Source: Allacma fusca (lineage: Eukaryota; Arthropoda; Collembola; Symphypleona; Sminthuridae). From it: DNA of 64,000 nt. This document shows positions 56,314-64,000 of the stretch, piece by piece; the stretch's first letter is position 1, and every line of letters begins with the position of its first letter. The notes under the pieces were generated by a model. The model made no database searches, had not been told where the DNA came from, and worked only from the letters and a program-made list of their open reading frames with translations. A program made the translations under genes and the position numbers. The stretch covers positions 53,579,402 through 53,643,401 of the forward strand of contig OX359249.1 in NCBI GenBank assembly GCA_947179485.1, given 5' to 3'.

Positions 56314-57411
56314 TTCTGTAGGTAAAAGCGGTTTAAGGGTTTTGATGTTTTCCCTAGCTGCAGCAATTTCTTCTTTTTCGCAATTAATCTCTACTCCATT
56401 AAAATGGTCGAAATTTGCAAATCGTCTGAGTGGTTGTAGTACTGTAGAATGTCTTGATGGGTTCCATACTAAGGTGTATGACTTGCCATTTTCCATGGGA
56501 CATATGATGTCTCCAAAGAATAAGTCACGACGATGCTTTCTGATGGGGGAAATCAAGACGTTTCCCGTGTAATTGTCATCAGCTGAAAGATCCACTCTTG
56601 TCCATGAACGTGGTGGCATCTCATAAGGTCGGGTTGATCTCACGCACAAACTTCTCCTTACCCTCGGTAACTCTCCTGAATACTCAGAAGAAAGGCACAA
56701 AGACCTCAAATCGGTAACCGTGCCCTCAACAATCCTTTCTTCGTTTAATGTCACCGAGTTGGGGTTGAGTTTAATGTTTGCATGATGTTTATGTAGAAAA
56801 TCCCTCCCTAAGAGTATAACTGAGTTAGACTTGGGAATTACTGCGAAATTATGCGAATTTAATTGGTTCTTGACGTGGTAATGTACTTTTGCTGTCTTAT
56901 TGTACACGATTGTGGAATCTGTAAGTAGTTGTTGAATTGCTTTGGGATTGTGAAGATGTACTTTAATTGCTTCAGGGTTGCTTAGCCTAATAGCGTGGAC
57001 ACAGGATGGGGAAATTGTAGAAATTCCTCCTCCTTGGTCTATGATGGCTGGGATGAATAATTTGTTGTTGCCATAAATTCTCAAATTATGTATTAATTCG
57101 GTAGAATTATCTTGCGTTTCCAAAATTTGTTCAAAATCTTCCCTAAGCTCTGATGAAGTATCTGACAAAGGGATTTGATCTGAAGAAATATCTGATATAT
57201 CTGATGCATGTGATCTAGGGATGCATTTCTTCATTTTAGGAATGGGTTCTTTGTTGTATTGAGAATCTTGTATTTTGCTAAGTAGCTGTGTAGTGTTGTT
57301 ATGTGTTGGTTGTGTAATATTAGGTTTAGGGTGTGTAAGGGGTAAATTAAAACTATGACTATTTACAGGTAATTGCTGAGTCAGTTCCTCCCGTTGAAAC
57401 CGACTTAACAA
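56311..57411 (-). CDS. pro: Gypsy aspartic protease region
   Basis: Open from the frameshift site to a TGA at 56313-56311. There is no good ATG, so it must be made as a Gag-Pro fusion. The active-site loop reads AIIDQGGGIS (about residues 122-131) and the flap-distal strand VILLGRDFLHKH (about 198-209), the I-L-G-x-D-F-L motif. The usual DTG/DSG is DQG here. About 120 residues of Ser/Pro/Thr-rich linker precede the domain, and about 150 residues follow before RT. It cleaves the polyprotein during maturation if active. Confidence 0.82.
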   Translation of the reverse strand: MLSRFQREELTQQLPVNSHSFNLPLTHPKPNITQPTHNNTTQLLSKIQDSQYNKEPIPKMKKCIPRSHASDISDISSDQIPLSDTSSELREDFEQILETQDNSTELIHNLRIYGNNKLFIPAIIDQGGGISTISPSCVHAIRLSNPEAIKVHLHNPKAIQQLLTDSTIVYNKTAKVHYHVKNQLNSHNFAVIPKSNSVILLGRDFLHKHHANIKLNPNSVTLNEERIVEGTVTDLRSLCLSSEYSGELPRVRRSLCVRSTRPYEMPPRSWTRVDLSADDNYTGNVLISPIRKHRRDLFFGDIICPMENGKSYTLVWNPSRHSTVLQPLRRFANFDHFNGVEINCEKEEIAAARENIKTLKPLLPTE

Positions 57412-57417
57412 TTTAAA
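57379..57417 (-). promoter_or_regulatory. -1 programmed ribosomal frameshift signal, gag to protease
   Basis: The slippery heptamer T TTA AAT (57417-57411) is in the gag frame, two codons before the gag stop. A 5-nt spacer TGTTA follows (57410-57406). Then comes an 8-bp stem AGTCGGTT/AACTGACT (57405-57398 with 57386-57379, one G-U), closed by an 11-nt loop. A shift of -1 enters the protease frame exactly. Confidence 0.85.
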
Positions 57418-58904
57418 GAATGATTGTTTGCAGTTTCCTGAGAAGTCTGCTGTTGTTGGCTGGTATTACCAACAAGACGTAATACTGATGTTAAAATTTG
57501 TCTATCGTTACTCTCATTTTGACGACTATTGTTGCCGTATTGGTGACTAGCGTTGTTATTTGAATAACCATTGGCATTATTGCTGTTGTTAAAATGACCT
57601 CTAAAATTTCCTCTAGAATTTCCTCTCCCTCGAGAAAATCCTCTGTTTTGTTGTCCGTGATAGTTGCTGTTGAAATAAGTGCGGCTATTGCTATCTTGTT
57701 GTTGTGCATTACGGCTATTGTTGAATGAGCCTCTGCCTTGGAAACCTCTTCCGCGGCCTCTAAAATTCGAGTTTCCTCTATTGTTGTTAGATGTATATCT
57801 GTGATGGCAAGCTGTTGCAGTATGCCCTGGTTTTGAACAAATCTGACATGTCTCCTTGAAACTTCTAACTTTTTCAGCTTCAGCTGAGTCCTTATCCTTA
57901 CTCTTCTTTTCGGATTTAATTTCTTCCTTAGGTAAGGCTGGATTGGGGAAAGATGAGACAATGGGTTTTGCTGTAGATTTTGTCATAAGCTTTCTTTCTC
58001 CTGCTACGACGCTTTCTAATCTTGCAGAAAAGGCTGATAAATTTGCCCTCTCGGGTTCTTGGATGAAACGGTTTAGTTCGTATGGGATTTTGCGAAACAT
58101 TCTGCCTACCTTAGCTTTCTCACTAAGGGTGCCATCTACTTGAGACAGGATCTCCAATGATTTAATGATGAATTCGCTAACTGGCTTTTCAATGTCGAAC
58201 TTGAATTCTTCCCATTTTGTCTGTGCTAATTCTGATCTATGCTCGTTCTTGAAGTGTAGTTCGAATTGCCCCATGAACTTACTCATAATCTTATTAGCTG
58301 AGAAACCTCTATTTCGCCATTCCGTAACGATATGTTCCATACCTTCATACCATGAAATGACTAATAGGGATTTAGATGATTTGAAGAATACGTTAAGCAT
58401 TGAGACTAGGAAAGCAGTGTCTATTTGCAAGTTGAAGCATTCGAAAGCAAAATTTCTACTCCATACTGAAGCATCTATCTTAGTCTCATAAGGAAGTATA
58501 CGATCTCTTAGTACCTTTAGAAGCTTTTTATTCTTCTCCAATTCCTTAAGGTTGCTACCTTCCGGTTGACCAAATCGTCTTCCTTCATTGTCGGAATCGC
58601 TGTCATCCTTCTGGAAATCATCGTACCATTCCGACTCTCTGTGTGACCAATTTCCGTCTTCGTTCAGGTATTCTCGGTTTCTTCTGCCTGTGAATCGGGT
58701 TTTCTTCCTTCGAACTGGTTCCTCATCTTCTTCCTCAGTTTCGGAGAACATGATTAAGGGTTTCTTTTGTGATTTTGTTACTTTCGCTAAAAGTTCACTA
58801 AACTGTCGTGTGATTGTCTGTTCAATAGTACTTCGTAGTGTGGAAACAGATTGATCAGTTTCCTTAAAGTCACTGTTGTTACTGTTCTCACCATTAGTAG
58901 ACAT
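57405..58904 (-). CDS. gag: Gypsy Gag with zinc knuckle and RGG-rich tail
   Basis: 499 codons from ATG 58904 (context GCAACCATGT). An upstream in-frame extension has no ATG. An acidic N-terminal region (EEEDEEPVRRKKTR) precedes a helical capsid-like domain at about residues 145-305 (FAFECFNLQIDTAFL, WEEFKFDIEKPVSEF). A CCHC knuckle CQICSKPGHTATAC lies at about 353-366. The tail is RGG/FRGRG- and Asn-rich to the end. It forms the particle and packages the element RNA. The frame is intact. The last codons hold the frameshift site. Confidence 0.9.
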   Translation of the reverse strand: MSTNGENSNNSDFKETDQSVSTLRSTIEQTITRQFSELLAKVTKSQKKPLIMFSETEEEDEEPVRRKKTRFTGRRNREYLNEDGNWSHRESEWYDDFQKDDSDSDNEGRRFGQPEGSNLKELEKNKKLLKVLRDRILPYETKIDASVWSRNFAFECFNLQIDTAFLVSMLNVFFKSSKSLLVISWYEGMEHIVTEWRNRGFSANKIMSKFMGQFELHFKNEHRSELAQTKWEEFKFDIEKPVSEFIIKSLEILSQVDGTLSEKAKVGRMFRKIPYELNRFIQEPERANLSAFSARLESVVAGERKLMTKSTAKPIVSSFPNPALPKEEIKSEKKSKDKDSAEAEKVRSFKETCQICSKPGHTATACHHRYTSNNNRGNSNFRGRGRGFQGRGSFNNSRNAQQQDSNSRTYFNSNYHGQQNRGFSRGRGNSRGNFRGHFNNSNNANGYSNNNASHQYGNNSRQNESNDRQILTSVLRLVGNTSQQQQTSQETANNHSLNC

Positions 58905-58922
58905 GGTTGCACTTTGCCCCAA

Positions 58923-59302
58923 ACAATGTTCCTAAATGAAGTTCACTGTTCGCTGGCTACCGCACGAATGGTGCACACTTGTGGCTCAGGAAAGAAATTT
59001 CCTATGATTTGCCATGTTAAAATTTCCTCCTCTCCTCTCAGTACCTTTCCTATAGTTTTGCACTGGAGAACTTTTGAGGATTCTTTATTCAAATTGTAAC
59101 TTTTAGTTTGCAGGTCAAAAGAATATTCTATGTTGGCTTATCAGGAAATGTCCTCTGATAACCTTCAAAAAGTTTCTACTGACGCTAACTTTGGCGTGGC
59201 TAAAATGGCTGCCATGAGAGTTTGGATTTTGATTTTTAAAAATTACTATTAAAAATTAAAAATAAAATTTCACCACTAGAAAGAAAAATTACCCGGGGAT
59301 CG
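58923..59302 (-). other. Gypsy 5' leader
   Basis: Untranslated leader between the primer-binding site and gag, expected to carry the packaging signal. No splice donor stands out clearly. Confidence 0.6.
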
Positions 59303-59320
59303 AACGGCGCACTCCACCAG
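59303..59320 (-). other. primer-binding site
   Basis: One base after the 5' LTR the minus strand reads TGGTGGAGTGCGCCGTT. The TGG start is complementary to a tRNA CCA end. I could not assign the tRNA. Confidence 0.65.
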
Positions 59321-59752
59321 TGAGACGGGTTGTTTTGGTGCACTATGGTGTATGTTCGTATATGATAATGTTACCTAAGTACAATATCGTAAGTGTTCGC
59401 TTAGCGGTTAATGGCACCAAGGAGTTGCCTCACAAACTCCGGATTATGATTATATGAGGGGACTGTCAATCCGACACGGGTATTCTAGTTTGGTGAAGGG
59501 TAAATGATACTTCGTATAATGAGTGTAATGAGTCGAGGGATATGGGATACTTTGTACTTATCAATGTACTTAAGAATCGTACTTTTATTCTGAGTATCAC
59601 TTGTTCTCTCTTCAAGCTCTCTACCTCGACTCCTGAGTTCTGGAGTCTCTCTTGACATTCTCTCATGACATTATTCATACATTTCCTTAGTGTATATTAT
59701 CTTTAGGTAAATAAGGTTCAGGAGACGTTCACATGAATCTTACAATGTGACA
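59321..59752 (-). repeat. Gypsy 5' LTR
   Basis: 432 bp, TG...CA ends, seemingly identical to 48516-48947. It should contain the promoter; a TATA box is not obvious. Confidence 0.93.
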
Positions 59753-59756
59753 GTAG

Positions 59757-60256
59757 TACTACGAACATACGAAGATCCTTACCAACTATGTATGGATATT
59801 AATGAGCTGAACTACTTACGAAAAATCGCAAAGAAAGTTGTACCCATAGTAAACATCAAGAATTTCTAATTCCTAGTGTTTGTTGCGTGAAGCAATTAAA
59901 CTATGAAAGAAAACGCAGAGCCCTCTGTTTCTAACTCTTTTTAAACTGTTATACCCAGTCATGAAATTGGTAAGGTACATATGAGATGGAATAGAACAAC
60001 GACTATCTTAATACCGTAAGTTATACAGCTTGTGGTACAAATGTGAGATTGTATACATATGTATATTTGTGCTTTCTTATTATTACGACTCAAATATTAT
60101 TCTTATTAGCGTTATTCATTCTGTATAATATGTTCTCGTTCTCATATATGTTTGTCTCTAAATATTACTCATCCTTGTCTGGGTTGTCTGGCTGTCTATA
60201 CCTAGAGTTTGACTCATGCGTTACACTAGGGTTGGTACCCCTTTGCTTAGAATTGT
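59757..60256. other. no gene recognised
   Basis: Right flank of the Gypsy element. A 72-codon hydrophobic plus-strand ORF (60043-60261) has no recognisable identity. Confidence 0.4.
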
Positions 60257-60884
60257 ATTAGCAGTAGGGTATGTCGATTTGAAAATGCCCGGGCATTTTC
60301 ATTTCAGGGCGAGGGCGGCACAGTAGGGCATTTTGGGCGTTTTCATTCGAGGACAATTGGGCATTATTTGCAGAATAGTGGAATAAAATCTTACAATTGG
60401 TACAATTTGGCAGTCGATTTGAAAATGTCTTTGCAATTTTGACGGAAAAGCGTCCGAAAATGTCTTGCCAGGTATTTTTATTGTTGTGGTTTTGGCTTAT
60501 GTAACGACGTAAAATGAACTTCCTCCATCCTGGATATATGCATATATACCCTTATACATGTATTTATATTGATGATGGGCGAAACATGTTTTCTGTTCAA
60601 ATTAGAACCCGTACAGTAATTTTTTGTCTACACCGATAAACTAAACAAACAATATTTGGGGACCTGTGTGGAGGATGCACATACCTACATTGGTTTTTAC
60701 TCGAGCCATTTTTCCAGTAATTAGGGCCGAATATATTTTTATTCTGCACATCAATCATGCTATGATTTAAATTGATTTTCAAAGGAGAGACAAATTATAT
60801 CACCCCAAGTGATTGAAATTAAATCGATTTGTCAATGTTTCTGCAATTATTAGAATTAACGAACAAGCGAATAACTAGACATTA

Positions 60885-61740
60885 GAGGTGGAATTCGGGC
60901 TTGACTTCAGTCCCGAACCCGGAAGAAAGCCGAACAAATACTCTACTAGTCCAATTTTTCAATTCACCGTTGTAATCACCTATTGAAGGGGCTAACGCCC
61001 ACATCAATAAAATCATACTACTACTCTATTAGCCCGACCCGGCCCGCCAACGGACTAAATATTTTATATTCAACCCGGCCCGTTTTATGCACCTTAAATT
61101 TTGTGAAGCCCGAACCCGTTAAAAACCCGATCTTTAAATGGTTTTAAAACTCGATGAAAACCCGGCTTTTCAGTAACAATTGAATCCGATGTGAAACCTT
61201 CGTTTACATATTCTTTTATATTTACATATCGTCGGCTAAATTCTAAAAGGTACCATTTTCATTTGCGAACCCGTTTAAAAAGCATAGGTTGTGAAATGAA
61301 AATGGTACTTTTTCGAATTTAGCCAACGATATACTATCAATCCCTACTCATCACATTCAATAAGCGTGCACTATAGGAGCAAAACTTCTTTTTTGGTTCT
61401 GAAATTTTTTGAACATAAACTATCAAGTGGAAGGGATCGTTTCAAAATGCTTAAGGATGTGTACGTTATAAATACAATGAACTATTATTTATCATGATTA
61501 TACATACGTCAAAGCAATGATTGAACTCTACGCAACGTCAAATATGTATGCCACCTATCTGTACTAAATTCTATTCTAGTAGGATTATCAGGTCATTTGT
61601 AATTTCTGGCCCGCCCGAAACCCGAACTGAAAAATAAATACAGGCCCAAGCCCGATCTTAACCCGGTTTCATTGTTTTAGTGCAGCCCGAACCCCGTCGG
61701 AGCCCGACGTAAGTTCGTATTTACAGCCCGAACCCGGCCA
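60885..61740. repeat. GCCCGAACCCG word array, probably a nested hAT-like element
   Basis: Two GC-rich flanks (60890-61190 and 61605-61740) of GCCCGAACCCG, AACCCGG and CGGGCTT words surround an AT-rich core. The left border ATTAGAGGTGGAATTCGGGC resembles a hAT end. The right terminus is unclear. Confidence 0.55.
61226..61332. mobile_element. MITE, ATATCGTTGG family, copy 2
   Basis: Inverted arms ATATCGTCGGCTAAATTC and the complement of GAATTTAGCCAACGATAT, each continuing into GGTACCATTTTCATTT-type sequence. Same family as 23614-23719. No ORF. Confidence 0.8.
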
Positions 61741-62317
61741 AAAATTGAAAATGCCCAAAATCAGGGCATTTTCAAAAGCTGCACACGTGCCCAATTTTGG
61801 GCATGTGGGCAGGCATTTTGGGCATTTTCAACTGGGCGGGCAAATACTGCAGGGCATTTTCAATCAACATACCCTAATTAGCAGAATGACCCAGAATGAG
61901 TTTTGTCAGTTATATTCACAGAATGTTTAAAACGCTTACATAATACATGTACGTATTATGCAATAATATGAATGATCTAAATTATAGTTAACGAGCACTG
62001 CACAGCCAGCATTTGCTGGCTCAGCAAGCCAAATGTAATTTGTGATGGCAGTAAAATAGTTACATGTAATAGCTAGCTGCGCAGCGGTATGGTCGACGAT
62101 GCGTCTAGAGCGCGCGAATATTTGATTCATACCATCACTTTCACTATCAACTCTCTCAAATTAGTAGAGAGGATAGGGAGTTTGTACAACAATTGCCGCG
62201 CAAATACTTATGGAACTTATGGCATCAAAATGACGTCCATTTCGTTGGTCGCGTGACAGCTACGTCACTTTGGCTCACGTATCCTCTCTTCTAAGTTGAA
62301 AGAATGGATAGTGAAAG

Positions 62318-63166
62318 CATACCTGGGCGTTTCGTTTGCACTCGCACTCACCTCGCACTCAATTACAATGGTGGATCTTTAAACTCCCCTCGCGCTCGCA
62401 CTCATGAGTTGTGCCCCGCTGCACTCAAACTCCTGCCTCAAAGTACTCTCCCAAAATTTTTGCACTCGCACTCATAGCTTGAGTGCCCTCATAGCCCTCT
62501 CGCACCATCGAGTGGGTGTTATAATTAATGGCTGGATTGAATACCCGGATCTCCTTTACCAACAACGTTTTTTTCGAAAACAACGTCTCACAATTAGTTT
62601 TGTGGTTACTTGTGATAGATCTCACCCCTCTCAATGAACTTGGTGTTTCATCATGTTCCCCCGTTTTAGCTAATACAAGATAATACTAAATATGTATTTA
62701 TACTTCATTTTGTGGAAATTTTTTAATATTTCTCAAATGATTCCTTGACAAATTAGTCAAAGCAGCTGTATTTGATGGGGCTCAATTTTTTCCTCAAATT
62801 ACAATTTAGAAGTCGGGACGCTGATACCTCTGAAAAAATTAACTAAAGTCCAGGGATGTGGAATATTTTGAGATGTTGTATTTGAAATAGTACTTGAAAT
62901 GCATTCCGTATTTTGTGTTTAGTATTTTTCAAGTCGTAAATTTTTTTAAGGTATTTTGCATTTGACATTTTGTAAGTACTATACTTTCTAGTGTATTTTC
63001 TATTTCGTATACCCTAGTTGTGAGTGCAAAACACTGCACTCAGCCTCTGCCTCTTGAGTGCACATAATTTGAATGATCACTCTACCTCATTACTGTGAGC
63101 GCAGAAATTTCAAATCGGAACTCGCACTCGCACTCAATTTGAGTGCGTTGAGTGCGCCCAGGTATG
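62318..63166. mobile_element. non-autonomous hAT element, GCACTC word family, 849 bp
   Basis: Perfect 12-bp ends CATACCTGGGCG/CGCCCAGGTATG with the exact 8-bp duplication AGTGAAAG (62310-62317 and 63167-63174). CGCACTCGCACTCA and GAGTGC words fill roughly 170 bp inside the left end and 140 bp inside the right. No transposase. Confidence 0.93.
62851..63017. repeat. AAATAC/GTATTT word array nested in the GCACTC element
   Basis: CAGGGATGTGGAA at the left, ATACCCTAG at the right, with GTATTT, AAGTACT and AAATAC words between. A third patch of the AAATAC family. Both ends are hAT-like but no TSD is clear. Confidence 0.5.
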
Positions 63167-63346
63167 AGTGAAAGTGACCGTGATGGTTAGAATCAAATAT
63201 TCTCGCGCTCTAGATGCATCGACGATCATACCCCTGCCCTGCGCAGCTAGCTATTGCATGTAGCTATTTCCTATCATCGTAAGTTACGATTCGTAACTTA
63301 CATTTGCCCTGCTTAGCCAACAATAGTTGGCTGTGCAGTGCTAGTA

Positions 63347-63520
63347 CAACTTATAAGCTTGCTCTATAAGTTCCAGAAATTTCGTGCGGAGTGAGTCCCT
63401 CCAACGTTTAACGTTTGCCTGGACTTATATTTGGCGCTAACTCTTACACGCATCTAGTAGAACTTATGAAGTTAAACTTATAAATGTGTGTATAAGTTTT
63501 ATAAGTTTGGAGCGCAGAAG
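63347..63520. repeat. ACTTATAAG word array
   Basis: AACTTATAAG, CTATAAGTT, AACTTATGAAG, AACTTATAAATG and ATAAGTTTTATAAG recur on both strands in about 170 bp. Termini not defined. Confidence 0.5.
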
Positions 63521-64000
63521 TTTGTACAAACTCCCTAATGACTCATGTTGGAACCAAAAAATCATTTTATTTGGTTAAGCCCACACCAGATGGAAACATT
63601 GAAAAGACAAATGGGAATAATAAGCGAATATTTGTCATTGTCCGTGTTTTACTACTGAAAGAAGAGTGAGGAGGAGGATGTAAGAAGTGAGAAGACAGGA
63701 GAGGAGTAGAGGAGAGGAAAAAGAACGTAATGAGTACTGTGACGCATACATGGGCATCCTCACGGGGGAATGAGGGATGCCTCGCAATCTCCCTCGTCCT
63801 GGCCCTCACAAACTGCGAGGGTGACGGCGAGTACACGTTGATTTTAGGAGCCCTCGTGAACATGAGGGAGAGGACCCATGAAGAGGATATGAACAGGGTG
63901 CCCAGATTATCTGATTCCTAAGTCAGGACTTTGAACTGAATTTTAAAAAATCAAAAACCAAATACGTTTTAACCAATTTAACTTTTGTATTTGGCTTGCA
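63521..64000. other. CCCTCG-containing stretch, no gene recognised
   Basis: GAGGGA/TCCCTC and CCCTCG/CGAGGG words recur at about 63660-63880, possibly another word array cut by the window end. No supported ORF. Confidence 0.35.

Larger units (their letters stand above)
48516..59752 (-). mobile_element. complete Gypsy-type LTR retrotransposon with accessory ORFs, 11,237 bp
   Basis: Two 432-bp LTRs, apparently identical, bound an internal region with gag, protease, RT/RNase H/integrase, a long acidic ORF and a KH/zinc-knuckle ORF, all on the minus strand. The flanking 4-bp duplication is GTAG (48512-48515 and 59753-59756). A primer-binding-site-like TGGTGGAGTGCGCC lies one base inside the 5' LTR and a purine tract abuts the 3' LTR. 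Expression appears to use a -1 frameshift and two in-frame stop codons. Most Gypsy elements are 5-8 kb; the excess is the accessory ORFs. Confidence 0.93.
60265..61876. mobile_element. non-autonomous hAT element, AAAATGCC word family, 1,612 bp
   Basis: Ends TAGGGTATGT/ACATACCCTA with the exact 8-bp duplication ATTAGCAG (60257-60264 and 61877-61884). Clusters of AAAATGCCC, GGGCATTTT and GGGCAGGCAT lie within about 200 bp of each end. It contains the nested GCCCGAACCCG array and an ATATCGTTGG MITE. Same family as the insertion at 4270-5245. Confidence 0.92.
61990..63350. mobile_element. foldback element with arms of about 180 bp, carrying a nested hAT element
   Basis: The left arm (about 61990-62180) and right arm (62281-62317 plus 63175-63350) are inverted copies sharing GCACTGCACAGCCA, AATAGCTAGCTGCGCAG and TCTAGAGCGCG. 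The right arm is split by the GCACTC hAT element. Without it the element is about 0.5 kb. A related solo arm is at 10850-11075. No ORF. Confidence 0.8.

Noticed and set aside
60569-60592. TTGATGATGGGCGAAACATG as a hammerhead core
   Set aside because: The first core base is wrong and there is no stem II between the two core strings.
63567-63921. Overlapping 98- and 63-codon ORFs at the right edge as genes
   Set aside because: They lie in a CCCTCG/GAGGGA word stretch on opposite strands with no recognisable domain.

Overview
This is eukaryotic, almost certainly invertebrate metazoan, DNA. It is AT-rich, has spliceosomal introns, carries a Six4/5-class homeobox gene, and is packed with animal-type transposable elements (hAT, Tigger, Penelope-like, CR1/jockey-like LINEs, BEL/Pao, Gypsy). 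I cannot name the species. There are no bacterial-style operons, and I recognised no tRNA or rRNA gene.

Layout. 1-3.1 kb: small hAT and foldback repeats and short-word arrays. 3.1-9.1 kb: two decayed LINEs in opposite orientations, the first split by a hAT-like insertion. 9.8-10.0 kb: a complete hammerhead ribozyme motif plus a duplicated half copy. 13.6-17.25 kb (minus): the one convincing host gene, a three-exon Six4/5 homeobox gene whose SIX domain and homeodomain are intact across the splices. 18.5-24.4 kb: hAT elements with clean 8-bp target duplications, MITEs and a 12-bp minisatellite. 25.3-33.0 kb: a nest in which a Penelope-like element holds a solo LTR and a LINE, and the LINE holds a Tigger element. 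34.3-43.2 kb: a near-perfect 4,422-bp tandem duplication whose unit contains LINE, FLYWCH, Penelope-like and hAT pieces. 44.7-45.6 kb: another intact-ended hAT element. 47.6-48.2 kb: a BEL/Pao integrase fragment. 48.5-59.8 kb: an 11.2-kb Gypsy element on the minus strand, complete from LTR to LTR. 60.3-63.5 kb: further nested hAT and foldback elements.

The most notable system is the Gypsy element. Its two 432-bp LTRs look identical, so it is young. Gag and protease are linked by a textbook -1 frameshift signal: slippery UUUAAAU, a 5-nt spacer and an 8-bp stem. Protease and RT lie in one frame separated by a single UGA. RT/RNase H/integrase and an 819-codon acidic, Asn/Ser-rich ORF lie in one frame separated by a single UAG followed by CAA. 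A further ORF, just behind a good splice acceptor, encodes a C2H2 finger, a KH-like domain and two CCHC knuckles. I know of no Gypsy element with that accessory RNA-binding protein.

A second theme is the non-autonomous hAT elements. Each has its own short word (GGGTAC, GCACTC, AAAATGCC, CCCGACCCG and so on) repeated irregularly on both strands, in several cases demonstrably just inside 8-bp-TSD-flanked termini. I read these words as diversified subterminal transposase-binding repeats. All family calls come from reading the sequence; no database search was run.
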